A stretch of DNA of 64,000 nt from Gonapodya sp. JEL0774 (GCA_027604505.1 JADIIX010000002.1:186001-250000), one strand, 5' to 3'. Positions 12,893 through 31,998 are shown, counted from the stretch's first letter. Notes: a model not told the origin generated them from the letters alone. Translations and numbers: made by a program.

Positions 12893-13105
12893 CAGGGTTC
12901 GGGCAAGTTTATGATGGAAACCCCCTGCTTCAATTGACCTTTAAAACGTGATTTGGGGGGGATTTGCTGAATTAGCAAGACCCATCAGAGAACATCTGAT
13001 TCGTGGGTCTGGGCAAATCACATACATATTTCCCTTCGCATGATTCACAGTTTTGGCTCCCGCGCTTCATCCATGTGTGTACTATTCGGTATATAAACTT
13101 CTTTA

Positions 13106-13562
13106 CTATGAGTCGAGCCATGCTTTGAACTCAGTCTCTCGCAGTACATTGGCGGCCCTCTCTGACAATTCCGACATTTTTGAAAAATTTGTCACACCTT
13201 TCATCTCGTTCACAGATTCCGATGCATCTGAGAGAACACTATTGACTATATCCAGATTTGACGAAGACTTCATGAGGTCATCCTGGCTTGCACCGATTTT
13301 CGTGTTATTTGATTCAGATGCATTTGCGGGAACAAACTCGAACCTGTAACTGGACCAGCTCTGGGACTTTGCGCAGTCCATGTTCCTGCACACGGTACAT
13401 TCCAACTGCCGCTTCGTTCAAAAGAGCGGCGGGCAAGGTTGCAACATCGACTGCGACTGTATTTTACGAGAGTCGCCCAAATCAACAGCATTTACCTCAA
13501 AGAAACCCATCGTCGCCAACGTACACACCTTTTTGCGCGCGTAACTTAGTAGTTTGATCCAT
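13106..13562 (-). CDS. BORCS8: BLOC-1-related complex subunit 8 (BORCS8) homolog
   Basis: BORC recruits the small GTPase Arl8 to lysosomes or vacuoles and couples them to kinesin. Three exons are inferred. Exon 1 (from 13562) gives MDQTTKLRAQK. The second gives VDVATLPAALLNEAAVGMYR, VQEHGLRKVPELVQLQ. The third gives DDLMKSSSNLDIVNSVLSDA and continues to the stop at 13106 after ETEFKAWLDS. The 'LLNE..VGMYR-VQEH..R-VPELVQ' core followed by an amphipathic helix matches BORCS8 (MEF2BNB) closely, and the product length of about 120 residues fits the family. The second intron uses a GTTCGA donor. An in-frame ATG slightly upstream (MTWVLL) is an alternative start. BORC is poorly documented in fungi, so this is notable. 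Confidence 0.82.
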
Positions 13563-13653
13563 TGGTTTTCTTTTGAGTTGTAATAATACCCATGTCATCC
13601 TCCGTGACAGGCGTGGGCCGAAAAACTGCCTGTTTCGATACAATCTGAAATCA
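13563..13653. promoter_or_regulatory. Shared intergenic promoter of BORCS8 and CFAP119
   Basis: Only 91 bp lie between the inferred BORCS8 ATG (minus, 13562) and the inferred CFAP119 ATG (plus, 13654). The segment is unremarkable in composition and shows no clear TATA box. Regulatory function is inferred from position. If BORCS8 starts at the upstream in-frame ATG, the shared segment would be even shorter. Confidence 0.35.
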
Positions 13654-15037
13654 ATGGTGAGAACTAAAGAGTGAGGCTGCAATTTATCGGAACGGCGATT
13701 CTAAATAAATCTTGCAGGCTTCTTCTCTGAGTGAGTGGTTCGATTCAACGGTCGAATGAAGGCGTGTCATGACGACAAGTGTCAGTCTGGAAGGACCTAT
13801 CTCTGAGCCAAATCAGCGATTTTGGTGCCATCTCGGATCCTCAAGATGCCATCAAGTGGGCATACCCTGGTTGCTGTTCCCTCTTGCGCTCTGAACTAAA
13901 ACATTTGGGTTCACCTTAGATTCATCGCAGTGGAGCTCGAAGTACCCGATGAATCCGAAAAGAATGCCATTATACTTGAATTTTACTTTTATGTTCTCAA
14001 GTATGCACCTCGCATGTACCCGCTCCACCGTTGACCAACTGAATGAAGAGCGCCGCCGCAGATTTGCACAGCAAAATGAGTTCACCCCGGAACAATCATC
14101 CACATTTTTTTCGATAATGAAATCGATGCACGAAAGATGCGTTTGTACGTGCATAAAGTTACACGAATTCCGGTGGATTGGTTGCACTGAGTCCAGACCG
14201 ATGTCGCAGTGAACCGTTTCGTTGACATCACTCGCGACTTCGACTACTTCAAAGACCTACTCATTCGCCACAGTATTCATAGACCCCCTTACAGCATGAA
14301 GGTGTTCTCACCCCGTCAAATCAAGGCAATCACGGAGTACGCAACAAACACGTGAGTCTTAGGTAAAGAATTTTCCCGAACTCAATGAGAACATGACCGT
14401 CCCTTCAGGTACTTCCGACACTATCCACTGTACAGCTATGTCTTCACGAAGAAAGTGAAGCTGGATTTTATGGCGTTGGATGTCGCCAACAAACCAGTCG
14501 TGGTCTGTATTCAATAGGTCGTACTACATTGTGTCACTCACACTAAGCCAACAAACCCCAGGAGGCACAAGCACATGCTGATACCGATGAGTCAGTGACC
14601 GAAGTTACCAGTGATTCGGTAACCATCGAGCCACCTACTTCGGCGATCCCCTTGAATGAAGCCTCTCCAACTCAAGACACTGCTCCGTCAGCAATTGAAG
14701 TATTAGAAACCAAGCAACTCGAAATCACAAATGGTACTATTATTAAATACCGTTTCGTTCAACGAACTCTGTTATTCAGGTGTTGAGTATTGTCACAGGT
14801 GTCGAACAAGGACCCACGATGGCAGCCATGGAACCGTCGGTCTCGCAGACGCAAACTGAGGTCAAGAGGACGGAGCGGATGACTGCCAGTGAATCACTTA
14901 GAGCTTTTATTATTGAGGCGCTTTCTCCCGAAATTGAGAAGCTGAAAGTTCAACTTGATGTGCGCCTCGCTCGCAATGATGAGCTTCTCAGAAAACTCCA
15001 AGAAGAGAAATCGGGTCCTGCACCTAAAAAAAAATGA
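13654..15037 (+). CDS. CFAP119: Cilia- and flagella-associated protein 119 (CCDC189 family)
   Basis: The protein belongs to an axoneme-associated family known from Chlamydomonas FAP119 and mammalian CCDC189. The inferred start is an exon made of the ATG alone (13654-13656) followed by a GTGAGA intron, a 13-nt exon (13718-13730), another intron and then WKDLSLSQISDFGAISDPQD. Later exons read NAIILEFYFYVLK, FAQQNEFTPEQSSTFFSIMK, DYFKDLLIRHSIHRPPYSMK, VFSPRQIKAITEYATNT and YFRHYPLYSYVFTKKVKLD. The 'FTPEQ', 'HSxHRPP', 'FSP-Q' and 'YFRHYxLYxYVFT' elements are family hallmarks. The C-terminus is an acidic linker, then a coiled segment ending in GPAPKKK at 15037. The junction after DAIKWAYP is unresolved. 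Presence of this gene points to a zoospore-forming organism. Confidence 0.85.
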
Positions 15038-15098
15038 ATATCTTCACGAACAAGCGTGAGGGCGAAAGAAGGTATAAATTTGACAGTATGAATACATT

Positions 15099-18000
15099 CT
15101 ATCGAGGCATAGCCTGTAATCCTGTTGCTGCAGCCCCGATTTGGGCAACCTCGCAGATAGTACATACTTTGTCCTTATAATCTGGCAAAAAGGATGCCCC
15201 GCAGAATGAGCAGGTGATAACGGGACTGCCTCGATAGATGGGAGTGAGGGTTTGCCCGCAGGTAACAAAAGGATTGTACTGATCATAATCCAGTTTGATT
15301 TCATCTGTTGGGGTCTTTTCACAAAGCTGCTGGAGCTTCTTGGCCTAATACGAAGTGACAGGCGATGTTTCGTCAATATGAAACCCCCAGGTAAGAGACA
15401 ATACCAACCTGCTGTGCCGCTTGAGGCGGGGGTGCCAATTCCAGCAAACGCCGGGCGAAAATGCCAGCCGAATTTAGATTCCTGATTTTGAAAGCTAAAG
15501 TCATGGCCGATCGTAAGCTAAGCTGAAGGTGAGCTGGTTGCAACTGGCAATGTGTGAAGTATGCAGCCAGTTCAACCGCGCGCTTTTGATTCGCGGGGAC
15601 TTCCATGTTCAGTCTCTTCCTCGAAGTTTCCATACGGAGTCCCAGAATGTATTCTCGCGACACAGCCACCAGCTGTTGTAGCTAGAAACGCAACATGACA
15701 GCTTAAAAGGGGCATGTTCACTGAATTTCTGCATTCGAGTGCTACCCACCTCATCCACTTCGGATCTCCGTGAAACTACAACGAACAGAGACGAGTGCAT
15801 TACTCCCCTGAAAGCAGCAATCGCATCTTCGAACCTTCCTGCAGTGGTCACGGTGTACGCTTCTTGCAGTTTGCTGATGACTTGTTGGAGATTGAACGGG
15901 AGAGCGGGCAACAGACGCCGCGGGTCCTCGTCGTGCTGCCGATGAATTGCGAAAGATATTGCTGGTGCGCATGGCATAGCCGAAAGGTACGTTTTCGAAG
16001 CGGAGTATACGGTAAGAAAGAGGGGTTTGAGTGGTGCAAAATTTACGATTCCGACTTGTCGATTGAGTAGCTGGACGGGTGGGATAATGAGAGAGTGAAT
16101 GCAAGTTCAAGATTACTTGATTTCTTTCTCACCTGCATTGCTGTCTCGAAGGAGCCAGCTGCGACATGGTCCGCAGCTAAACCGGAATTTCTAACCCACA
16201 TTTCTGTTACAGCATTGCCGGCAACGGGAGGAACGAATCCAGTCCCTGGCGCCAGTGCCACAGGCGGACCCCCTCCAAGAGTATCTTCTGGTAGGTCTAA
16301 TTCCGCATCCAAGTCCCACCCACCGTCCACGTCACCATCACTCGTGGTTGGTCCCGTCGGGGCAACCCCAAAGACTGCTGGCACCGAGGACTCCGCTAGT
16401 TCTGGAATTTCCAGATCATCTCCCCACTCTCCTCCAACCTCCTTCATCGCTTGATCGTCCAACGTCATTTTAGGTCCAAGACTTCGATCATCGGATGCAA
16501 GAGCACTCTCAAAGATACTCTTCGAAATGGCGAGTAGCGGCCAATTGTTGTCATGCTGCCTGTACACAGGTGTTGGAGGCTTCAACAAACTCCCGCTGGC
16601 AGAAATGTGGGCAACAGCCTCGGGGGTGATTGTCGCGGACTGAAGAACAAGATTTGCCTCATCCTCAAGGCCGTGGGTTCTGGCGGCGAGGTATGCAAGC
16701 GGGACTGTTCGGATGTAACATTTTCTCAGTGTGATTCATAACCAGACACATTTCAGTACTCACGTTGCCCAACTTCGCGAAGCAAGCGAACTTGCTCATC
16801 GACGTCCCCCAAAAACATAGCGTTATGATAGCGCGACATGGTGTCACCTCTCAACTCCGCAATCTTAAGCATTTTCCGAAGTTTTTCAACATTTCCTGTG
16901 ATAAGGTAGAGAAAGGAAAGCTTATCGAACGCTTTGGCACGCTGGTAAGCTGTTTCGAGGTCCTAAGCACGAGGCATCAGCTTGTAAGACGTCCCAACTT
17001 CGTCAAATAGACCCGACCCACGAGGTGTTTCCCTTGTCTCAGTGCCTCTTGCCCTAACTTCTGCCAAACGTCCTCTCTGTCCAACACTTTCGCGCACTCA
17101 AGTGCGACATCGATATTACCACACTCGATGGCTAGCTCAAATCGAGTTTTCGGGTCTTTCACAAAATGCATTGCCACCTCAGCGTATCCCTTTTTCTGGA
17201 GGTAGGCAATGATAGCCTGTCCCACTAGGTTTGAGGTTCTGATAATGTTAAGGACTTCCTCATAGTTCTTCCGGACAAGAGACAGTTTGAATCGGTATTC
17301 AGTTGGATCAAAGGAGATGAGTTTGACTTTCCCGTCACGGTCCAAACAGCACAGAGCTTTGCCCTTTATTCGGGTGATATAAATCGGCTGGTCCAGTGTA
17401 CGGATGATGCCGTTATCACTATGGGCAAGGAACAGCAGTGTCAGCTCCGCTCACAATTCAAGTGAAGTTCAGACAAACAGTAACGTACCCATTTGGCAAG
17501 GCGTACTTGATGTGATTGAGAGTCGAATACACGAAGATACCAAGTTCGTCCCAAGCACCACTTTTAATCTTTATCGTCTCATGGATCAAGCAAAGCTGTT
17601 CAAGTTGTTTGTTGGCAACAACAATAGCTTCGCAAAGACAAATGTTATTATGTACGTTCTCTGAACCTTGTCATTCGCAATAAACAACGTACTGTGCTTG
17701 CTCAATAGCGCCACTATGTTCATGTCTGGAGACCAAACGACATAGCGCACGCCGTTAACGCTCAGCTCTGAAACAGTGCTCCTGACCTCGGTGTCATAAA
17801 GCGTGATGGTCGTCGGCGTTGCAATCAGAATGTTTTTTGTCCCGGCGTAGAAAATGTCCGACACATTCGCAGGTGCCTTGAATTGCTTTGTGACCTCGTT
17901 GTGCAGATCTTTGATGTAAATTTGCTAGAATGGGTGCAGGAATTGGTGAAGGAAAGGTCGTCGATAGAATTATTATGTAGCAGAGCCACCTGATTTTGCT

Positions 18001-19832
18001 TGTCCAACACTGCAAAGCGGTTTCGGGCCACGAACACCGCGTTGTGTCCTTGCCCCCGTTTTGCCTCCGCAGTGTTGTCTCTTGGCTCACCGCCAATGTC
18101 TTTAGGCATGTTGAAAAGCTCATACGTGCCTCCGTCAGCAGGCTAGACAATTTTCGCGAAGGAGAGAGTTCAACTTCCATTTCTTCCACATACCAAGCGA
18201 ACGTGACTTGAAACCTACCGAGCATACCAGTACTGCGCGTTCGGCAGGGTTATACGAAATCGTCCTGGGGTTCACAAAATGCCCTGCACCTCTGCGAATT
18301 ACGAGCGCTGCAGCATCGTTTCCGCTATTGAAATCATAAACTCGGACGAATCGTTCCTTTACGTAAAGAAGAATCGATTGATATATGGCGTTTGCTGGCC
18401 GCTCCCTTTCTAACTTGAACACAATGAGTCCGGAGTCATGACCCGCAGCAAACAAGTTGAGTTCCGGGTGGGCCGCGAGGATCCAGAAGCGGTCATGCTC
18501 TCGTCGGAACGTTTGGAGACACGTTCGCTTCGTCATATCCCAAACTCGGATAGTTTTATCCTCGCAATCTGACAAAATGAGCTCCTGTCGAGGATGAAAT
18601 AACACACTGGAGACATTGTTGTAGTGTCCACGGCAGGTGTCGACCTCCCAAGCCTTCGTGTCTGCGAAGTGGTAAGTTTTCATGCAAGACGCGCGACGCA
18701 CGTAAACGTATCCAGGCTTACCATTCATTCTCCACAGTTTGACTTGACGGTCGTCCGCTCCCGAGACAATGAGAGGGAGGTTCGGGTGAAAAGAGGCCCA
18801 GTTGACTCCCCGATCGTGACCCTCCAGTACGTATTTCACCACTGCGTCCGTTCCCCCAAAAATGTCCCCCTGCTGACCATTACGACTCACACTATCGTCG
18901 AGTTGTGACGATTGTGGACCAGCCGCGTGCTTCTTACGAAGCCCTACCCCCGCCATGATGAGTCAGTCGGATTTTAAGGTGACGGCGATTGAAGCCGCAG
19001 AATCACCCACCAGAGATGTCCCAGACTCGTACAGTCTGATCTAGGGAGGCTGAAACAACGAGATCATCCTTGGGGTGGAACTGGGCGCACATTACATAAT
19101 GGTTGTGCCCTGTCAGGATGGAAATACAATTCCGAGATTGCCAGTTCCAAATGCGTATCGTCTGATCATCTGACGCCGAAATAATCCAGCTAACAACAAA
19201 AAGCGACGTTCTGAGGAGGTGCTGTGGGGGCCTAGTGATGGTAAACTCACGGCAGTTCGTGGTGAAAGAATACCGTCCGAATGTAGTCCAGGTGGCCATT
19301 CAGACTGTCGCAGCAAAATTCATCAGCTTCCAGCACTACAAAGTTGGGGAAAAAATCTTTCTCGGCAGAACTGTGACCTACGTGAAGAGACAACGCCTCA
19401 GTTTCCAATTCCATACTTTAACCTTGTAATCATCTCCACCGGACACAAAGAGAGGTTGGGTGGGGTGAAAACAGATACCCCGTACAGGCCCTTTCAAGGA
19501 GAATCGTGCGCCATCGTTATCTCATTGTAGGGCAATCCAATTAAAACGTAACGTAACACGGAGCTGGAATCCTCACCTTCATGCTCGTCAAAACGGTCGA
19601 TGAGCGTCCCCATTTTGTAATCCCAAAGCTGCACAGAACCATTGTGGAGAGATGCGAGAATCCATGGTCCTGTTTGGATGGTTGAAAGCCGCAAGGAGGA
19701 TATGTGCGTGTCGTTTCAATAAGATGGTGGAAGACCAGAGACCAGGCAAATGACAGGAGGAAAGTCCGTACTTTTAGGGTGAAATGAAAGTCCCTTCACC
19801 CGGTTACTCTTCGTCTCGAATTTTGAGAGCAT
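15099..19832 (-). CDS. COPA: Coatomer subunit alpha (COPI coat)
   Basis: Alpha-COP builds the outer COPI cage on Golgi-derived vesicles and binds dilysine cargo through its first WD40 propeller. The start at 19832 gives [22 protein letters not shown]40 repeats follow, for example [63 protein letters not shown] and [20 protein letters not shown]. The insert [14 protein letters not shown] is typical of the family. The coatomer WD-associated region lies at about 18100-16980. A Trp/Asp-rich acidic linker ([14 protein letters not shown]) precedes the C-terminal domain, whose end carries paired cysteines ([32 protein letters not shown]). The stop at 15099 follows GLQAMPR. It is convergent with CFAP119, with 61 bp between the two stops. 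Confidence 0.95.
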
Positions 19833-19985
19833 CGGGTGAAATGGGAACTGTGGGCCAGCCACGGTGGTAACTCATACCCACACCGAGCAATGATCGAGTT
19901 ACTGCATTATTGTTTCAAGGCGCAGGCATTAAAAAGCATCGAGGAAGATATGGGCTACATTTTTCGATCATACAAAAATGGCAAT

Positions 19986-22149
19986 CTAATGGTGGATGGC
20001 AGAGGGGTCTAGGGACGATGGATCGAAGCCGGGCATAGGGAAGCTGGTAGCAAAGTTCTCTACCTCCTTTCGGAGTTTCTGTGTGGATGCAAACAATACG
20101 ATAAGCTGCGCTATTCACGTCAAAAAAAATTCTACATACCGCCAGTTCCTCGCTCTTCTCGCATGCAACAACGAAATCTTTGATGAGCTTGGCATTCTTC
20201 TGTAACTCCAGAGCAAGCTGTACAGCTCGGTGAAGGAACTCTCCCACTTGAACAAAGTCAGCTTCTTTAAAGCTGCGAGATGTCAATGCGGGTGCACCGA
20301 TACGAACACCGCCCGGGGTGAGAGCGGACTGGTCACCGTGAACAGTGTTCTTGTTCAAAGTGATGTTTGCGAAGTCGCAGATCTTCTCCATCTTGGAGCC
20401 CGTGAGGTTGAGAGGTCGCAAGTCGAGGAGCAGCAGGTGGTTCTCCGTGCCGTCGGTCACAATTTTGTATCCGTGTGACCGGAGCGTGTCAGAAAGAGCA
20501 CGTATGTTAGCGCGAACCTGCTTGCAGTATGCCTTCCACAACGGGTCGGCGACTTGTCTGAGGGCGACCGCAACCGCGGCAATCGCATTGTTATGAGGTC
20601 CACCCTGAAATGGACATCGTTGAGAGAGGCATACGGGGTACAGGTGCAAACACCGCACTGCAGACGAACCTGGTTTGATGGGAAGACAGCCTGGTTGACG
20701 CGTTCCTCAAGGTCCCAGTTCTTTTCTCCCTTAGGCGCGCGGCGGAAGAATATTAAACCAGCTCGGGGACCGCGCAGGGTTTTGTGAGTAGTAGTAGTAA
20801 CGACATCACAGTACTCGAAAGGGTTGTTTTGCTCCTGTATGGGGAGACGGCAAAAAGTTTGCGTGGAACAAAAAGGATAGAAATGGAGATATGCAGAATG
20901 GAAGACGCACCTGTGCAGCTACCAAACCACTAATATGGGCCATGTCCATCATGAGGTATGCGCCAGAATCGTCCGCAATCTAATAAGTGAAGCAAAACCA
21001 AACCATTCAGACCACAGAAAATGGTTGGTCCAGAGAGTATAACTCACTTTACGAAGGCGGGCGTAGTCCCAGTCACGTGGGTAAGCACTGGCACCGCAAA
21101 TGAGGAGCTTAGGCCGGAAGACCTTTGCGTTTTCTTCGAGCTTGTCATAGTCCAGGAGTCCGGTAGTCTGTTCATAAAGAAGAATCTTATTGGAGCAGTG
21201 AATGGACGTAAACTGGTGCAAAATCTGCTCACCATATCTACTTTGTACGGGAAGGACTCAAAATAGATTGCTGACGATGAGACCTTCTTCTTTGGAGTGT
21301 AGAAGCCGTGGGTGAGGCTATGGGAAACGCGAAAGGGGCCGTAGTAATGTTATGGTCGACCTTGGACAAAAATTGGATTGAGTGACTACAGATACAAACT
21401 GTCCGCCGCAGGAGAGGTCCAAACCCATCAGACGGTCATGAGGCTGGATAAGTGCGGTGTATGCGCTGAAATTGGCAGTAGAGCCTACATGACGATCCAA
21501 ACACGTCATTCGCGATGTGTCATTCTCTAACGGCTGAACGGTACTTCACCAACCGGAGTAAGACTGAACATTGACACCCCACTTTGAGGAGTCTAGGTCG
21601 AACGCTTTGAGCGCCCTCGCGCGGCATATCTCCTCAATCTGATCAATAAATTCGTTGCCGCCGTAGTAGCGAGCGCCAGGGAGGCCTGTTTGATAGAGAT
21701 TTCAAGATTGTGTTGATTAGATAGGAGGTGGGGAGACGACCATACAAATGCATCCCTCACCCTCAGAGTACTTGTTGGTCAGAGCAGAACCATTTGCTTC
21801 CATCACTGCCTGAGACGTGAAGTTCTGATGACGCCCGCCAAGAAAAAATTCAAGACTACTGTGAGACACGATCCAGTTGCTTCAGGTACTACGACGTGAT
21901 CATACTTCACTAGCGATAAGCTCCAAGCAGCTGTACTGACGGTACATTTCCTTTTGAATGAGCTCGTACATTTCCGGGTCATCCTCCTTGAGTGGGACAT
22001 TGAGCCTCGCGTTCTGTGCGAACAAAAGAGATGTAGTTGATGCCCCACACCCACAGACTCTGCATACTCTGCCGTCATCGTTTGCATCTCACCCAAGAGT
22101 CCACTGGTTTGGTTACTTTGCTGCGGGCAGCGTGGCCGTTGGTAGTCAT
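19986..22149 (-). CDS. SHMT: Serine hydroxymethyltransferase
   Basis: This PLP enzyme interconverts serine and glycine while charging tetrahydrofolate with a one-carbon unit. The start at 22149 gives [19 protein letters not shown]. Spliced exons then give [50 protein letters not shown] and [20 protein letters not shown]. The PLP-binding block reads [16 protein letters not shown], with the Schiff-base lysine codon at 20783-20781. Later come [18 protein letters not shown] and [15 protein letters not shown]. The last exon ends [17 protein letters not shown] before the stop at 19986. No mitochondrial presequence is evident, so a cytosolic form is the simpler reading. It lies tandem behind COPA, 153 bp from its start. 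Confidence 0.95.
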
Positions 22150-22340
22150 CGTGGGTCTTGAGATAATCAGGTGAGAGGAATCTGATGAGAAAACTGGGCC
22201 ACCTGAATGACGACGGGATGTCGGTCCGGGTGGATGCGAACTCCCCATTTCGATCAACCAATCAATAAAATTACCGTAACCACAAAAACATCCAATGTAA
22301 CATGTATCTACAAAAAATCGGAAATGGAGAAGAAACTTAT

Positions 22341-24260
<1,920 letters not shown>

Positions 24261-24528
24261 GTTCCATTGTGGCAGCCGGTTGGACGATTTTACTTGAAAG
24301 AATCTGTTCATTTTGTCCGTATAAACGTCTGGGCGGACTCAGGGACCACAGCCGACACATGTACACACAGAATCAGCGCTTTCCATTCAAATCGCAACAA
24401 AAGGTAGGGCAGAGCCGCCATTTCTTGCAAGCATGCCATAGAAACGTTGTATTGCTCGGCTGACACCTTTCTTACGCTGGTTTTGCGGGACGGGTTGCGC
24501 AAGATCATCGCATCATCACTGCATTCAA
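24261..24528. promoter_or_regulatory. Intergenic region between divergent spastin and RPN11
   Basis: These 268 bp separate the inferred spastin ATG (24260, minus) from the RPN11 ATG (24529, plus). I looked for the proteasome-associated control element GGTGGCAAA of ascomycetes and did not see an exact copy on either strand. Promoter activity for both genes is inferred from position. Confidence 0.35.
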
Positions 24529-26058
<1,530 letters not shown>

Positions 26059-26251
26059 ATGTCTGTAAGGGTGGGATTTTGTTCCAAATGCATGAAATAA
26101 ATTTGCACGGAAGCAGATGTGACTGGCCTGCAGCACCTGTCCTGCAGCTTCCCTTTACCTTTCCTTAAACCTTTCCTAAACCTGTTAGAGCAACTCGGAA
26201 TTTGTTCTTACTCCTCTCTTGCTTCTCTCTTGCTGGACTCTCCTACATGGA

Positions 26252-26887
26252 ATGATGGCAATCAAGCGTTCAGAGCACGCTGCAGCGCAACCTGTGAGAA
26301 CTGGGGACCTCCTCTTGTCGCTACTAGAGACCGTATGAACCCAATTTGCATGCTAGGCTCGTATGGAGCTAACTGCGGTTGCGGAGGAGCTCTATAGCGT
26401 ATCAAACTTTTCGGTGTGTTCGTCATGTGATTGTCTCAGTTGCTTTCGCGACCACCTGCTGACATCGCACTGAAACACCCGTCTTAATCTTCTCGGCACA
26501 CAGGAAGCTGCTCTGAGACTCCACGATCTTCTGATGAAGGCCGGGGACCGTCCTCGAATGAACACACAACGCTTTCGCATATCTGGTGACAAGGAGAAGG
26601 AGATGTTCGTGGGAAAGCTACTGGGAAACGTCGGACGGTCGAGAATGTTTAACCAAGACTTTGTCATAATGAAATCGAAAGCTCCCTCGGTACTGCAAGA
26701 ACCACTGCAAAGAGACTCGAGCGCCATTCGGATGTCGTTTCCGAGCTCTTATGAACATGCCCTACCTCCTCCATTGGTTCCATTGTCCGACAGGACAGAC
26801 TCGTTTGAACACAGGGACGCACTGGATGAAGTTCTGGCTATGATGCTCGCCGGGAGAATGGAAAGCCAACGGACACCGATGCGCTAA
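26252..26887 (+). CDS. Unrecognised small helical protein
   Basis: I do not recognise this product. Exon 1 starts MMAIKRSEHAAAQPVRTGDL and runs to about 26332, where a GTATGA donor follows LLLSLLET. Exon 2 opens at 26504 after CACACAG and continues in phase: EAALRLHDLLMKAGDRPRMN, RFRISGDKEKEMFVGKLLGN and VGRSRMFNQDFVIMKSK. It stops at 26885-26887. The result would be about 155 residues, mostly helical at the front and Ser/Pro-rich at the back. A second, shorter internal exon (ARMELTAVAEELYS) within the intron is an alternative. It lies between RPN11 and MCM8, all on the plus strand with gaps of about 120-190 bp. Confidence 0.5.
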
Positions 26888-27007
26888 TACTGGATGGAGA
26901 TGCTTCAGCTGCAGTATAATTTCAATTGTACAGTTATGTAATGCAAATTTGTATCTCGACTGTGCAGAAATCTCACGCCACGTTCGTTCTTATGCACGGA
27001 CAGTCAA

Positions 27008-30455
<3,448 letters not shown>

Positions 30456-30829
30456 TCATTGTTCTGATTCCCCACTACCACATATGTACTCTATTCAATT
30501 GTATTGTGCAAGGTTATCGGTTATTTACGAGTCCCCCATGATTTCCAAAGTGGTGTTTGGTAGACAGACGTAAAGGAAACTGAACAGACACAAGTGTGAG
30601 GTAACTCTGTGGCGAAAATACTTTCGCAGAGCACTCTCTGCAAATTTACAGTGTAAAGTGATTCGTTTGCCTGTAATATGCTGTTCCTCTTCTTGACCAA
30701 CTCTCCCCAGCATTGACCTGGTGATTTGTGTGAATAACAGACCCGTACCCCAACAAACACCTCCTTGGTAGTTCCCCCTAGAGAGTAAAAATGAGTAAAC
30801 GACTTTTTGGACATCACGACTCTGGAGTT
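30456..30829. other. Intergenic gap between convergent MCM8 and EFM7
   Basis: About 370 bp between two stop codons, probably holding both 3' untranslated regions. Short overlapping minus-strand frames exist here but lack a start, splice logic or recognisable content. No RNA gene or repeat was seen. Confidence 0.5.
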
Positions 30830-31998
30830 TCACCTCCTGGAACTCTTATGTGTCAAAAAATACCCATGTACAGTTGATCTCATTTCAACATCCCCTTCAT
30901 CGTTTGGAAACATAGGTTGAGCTTTCACCTCAAATACTTTGGTGACGTCAAATCCTCGTTCACGGGCGCGCTCAAAGAATGCCATATCCATGTGAGCTTT
31001 CTTAGGCACGTGGTGTGTGAAGGTAACAAAGGCAGTGCCACCAGGAGCAAGGCAGGCGAGGCAAGACGTGAGGAGGTGGTCATGTTCGGTGTGGTTCTGT
31101 CATTGAGGATCGGCGGGTGGTGGGTGAAGAGAAGAACTATCATGACAGAGTTGAATTACCAATTTTCTACTCACGAATATAAGGTCTGCAAGAATAATGA
31201 GGTCATATAGGCCTCCATAAGAGTCAGGGGCCGACTTGCTGTTGAGTGCCAGTAGATGTGTGGGGTCGTGGCCCCAGATAAACCCCTCAACCACTACAAC
31301 ACTGGCGAGCTCAGGAGGAAGGTTATGCGCGATGTTGTATTCTATATTTTTGACCAAAATAGGCTCGGGAAAGTCCGTGATTACAACCTGCAGGTTGTGC
31401 CTTTGTGAGAGAGGTGATTAAAGCTTGCGACGGAGGGACAGCTCACCAATGACGCCCCGTTCACGGCCGCTATAAACGAGGGAAGCGCCGCAGCAGCACC
31501 AAGTTCCAAGACACGTTTTCCTCGGCACATATCTTTGTGCTTATCTAGGTACTGGGCACAGACACGGCCAGCATTCCACAACCTGGTGGCCCCATTCCAA
31601 ATTTGAGATACACAGAGCCCTAATTTGAGCGAGGATAGAAACTCACCAATGTGCCCACAAACTCCGCGAGTTGAGAGGTAGGTCAATCCAGGCCGGTGTG
31701 CCTGAGAAGTGAACTTTGCACGCTCACCTGTGCTTGCCGACAAGGCGAACTCGAAACGACACGATTTCGCCCGGCAAAACATCCTCCTGATTTCTGGGTA
31801 CATCTTGAAACGTGGGTGGAGGTGATGGAGGGCGAAACCCAGCGGGTTCCTGCGAGCATGCCCAGTGAAGACGATTCGCGGTCGAGTTGAAATCAAAGCA
31901 CCCCAACCGAGGATAATGATTCGATTTCAGACACTGAGATGAGATACCTCAAATACTGCGAGGTCGCCTTCTTCCCAGTTGTCCTCGTCGGTTGCCAT
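30830..31998 (-). CDS. EFM7: EFM7-type elongation factor 1-alpha methyltransferase
   Basis: Efm7 methylates the N-terminus and adjacent lysine of translation elongation factor 1A. The start at 31998 gives MATDEDNWEEGDLAVFE. The next exon supplies the family opening EPAGFRPPSPPPTFQ and IVSFRVRLVGKHR. The SAM-binding core reads LWNAGRVCAQYLDKH, GKRVLELGAAAALPSFIAAV, ITDFPEPILVKNIEYNIAHN, VVVEGFIWGHDPTHLL and YDLIILADLIF. Beyond this come an FTHHVPKKAHMDMAFFERA segment and the end VHGYFLTHKSSRR before the stop at 30830. The W-x-x-G motif, a THH motif and the PPPTFQ leader mark the EFM7/Nnt1 family of seven-beta-strand methyltransferases. METTL21-type relatives are less likely. Confidence 0.88.
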
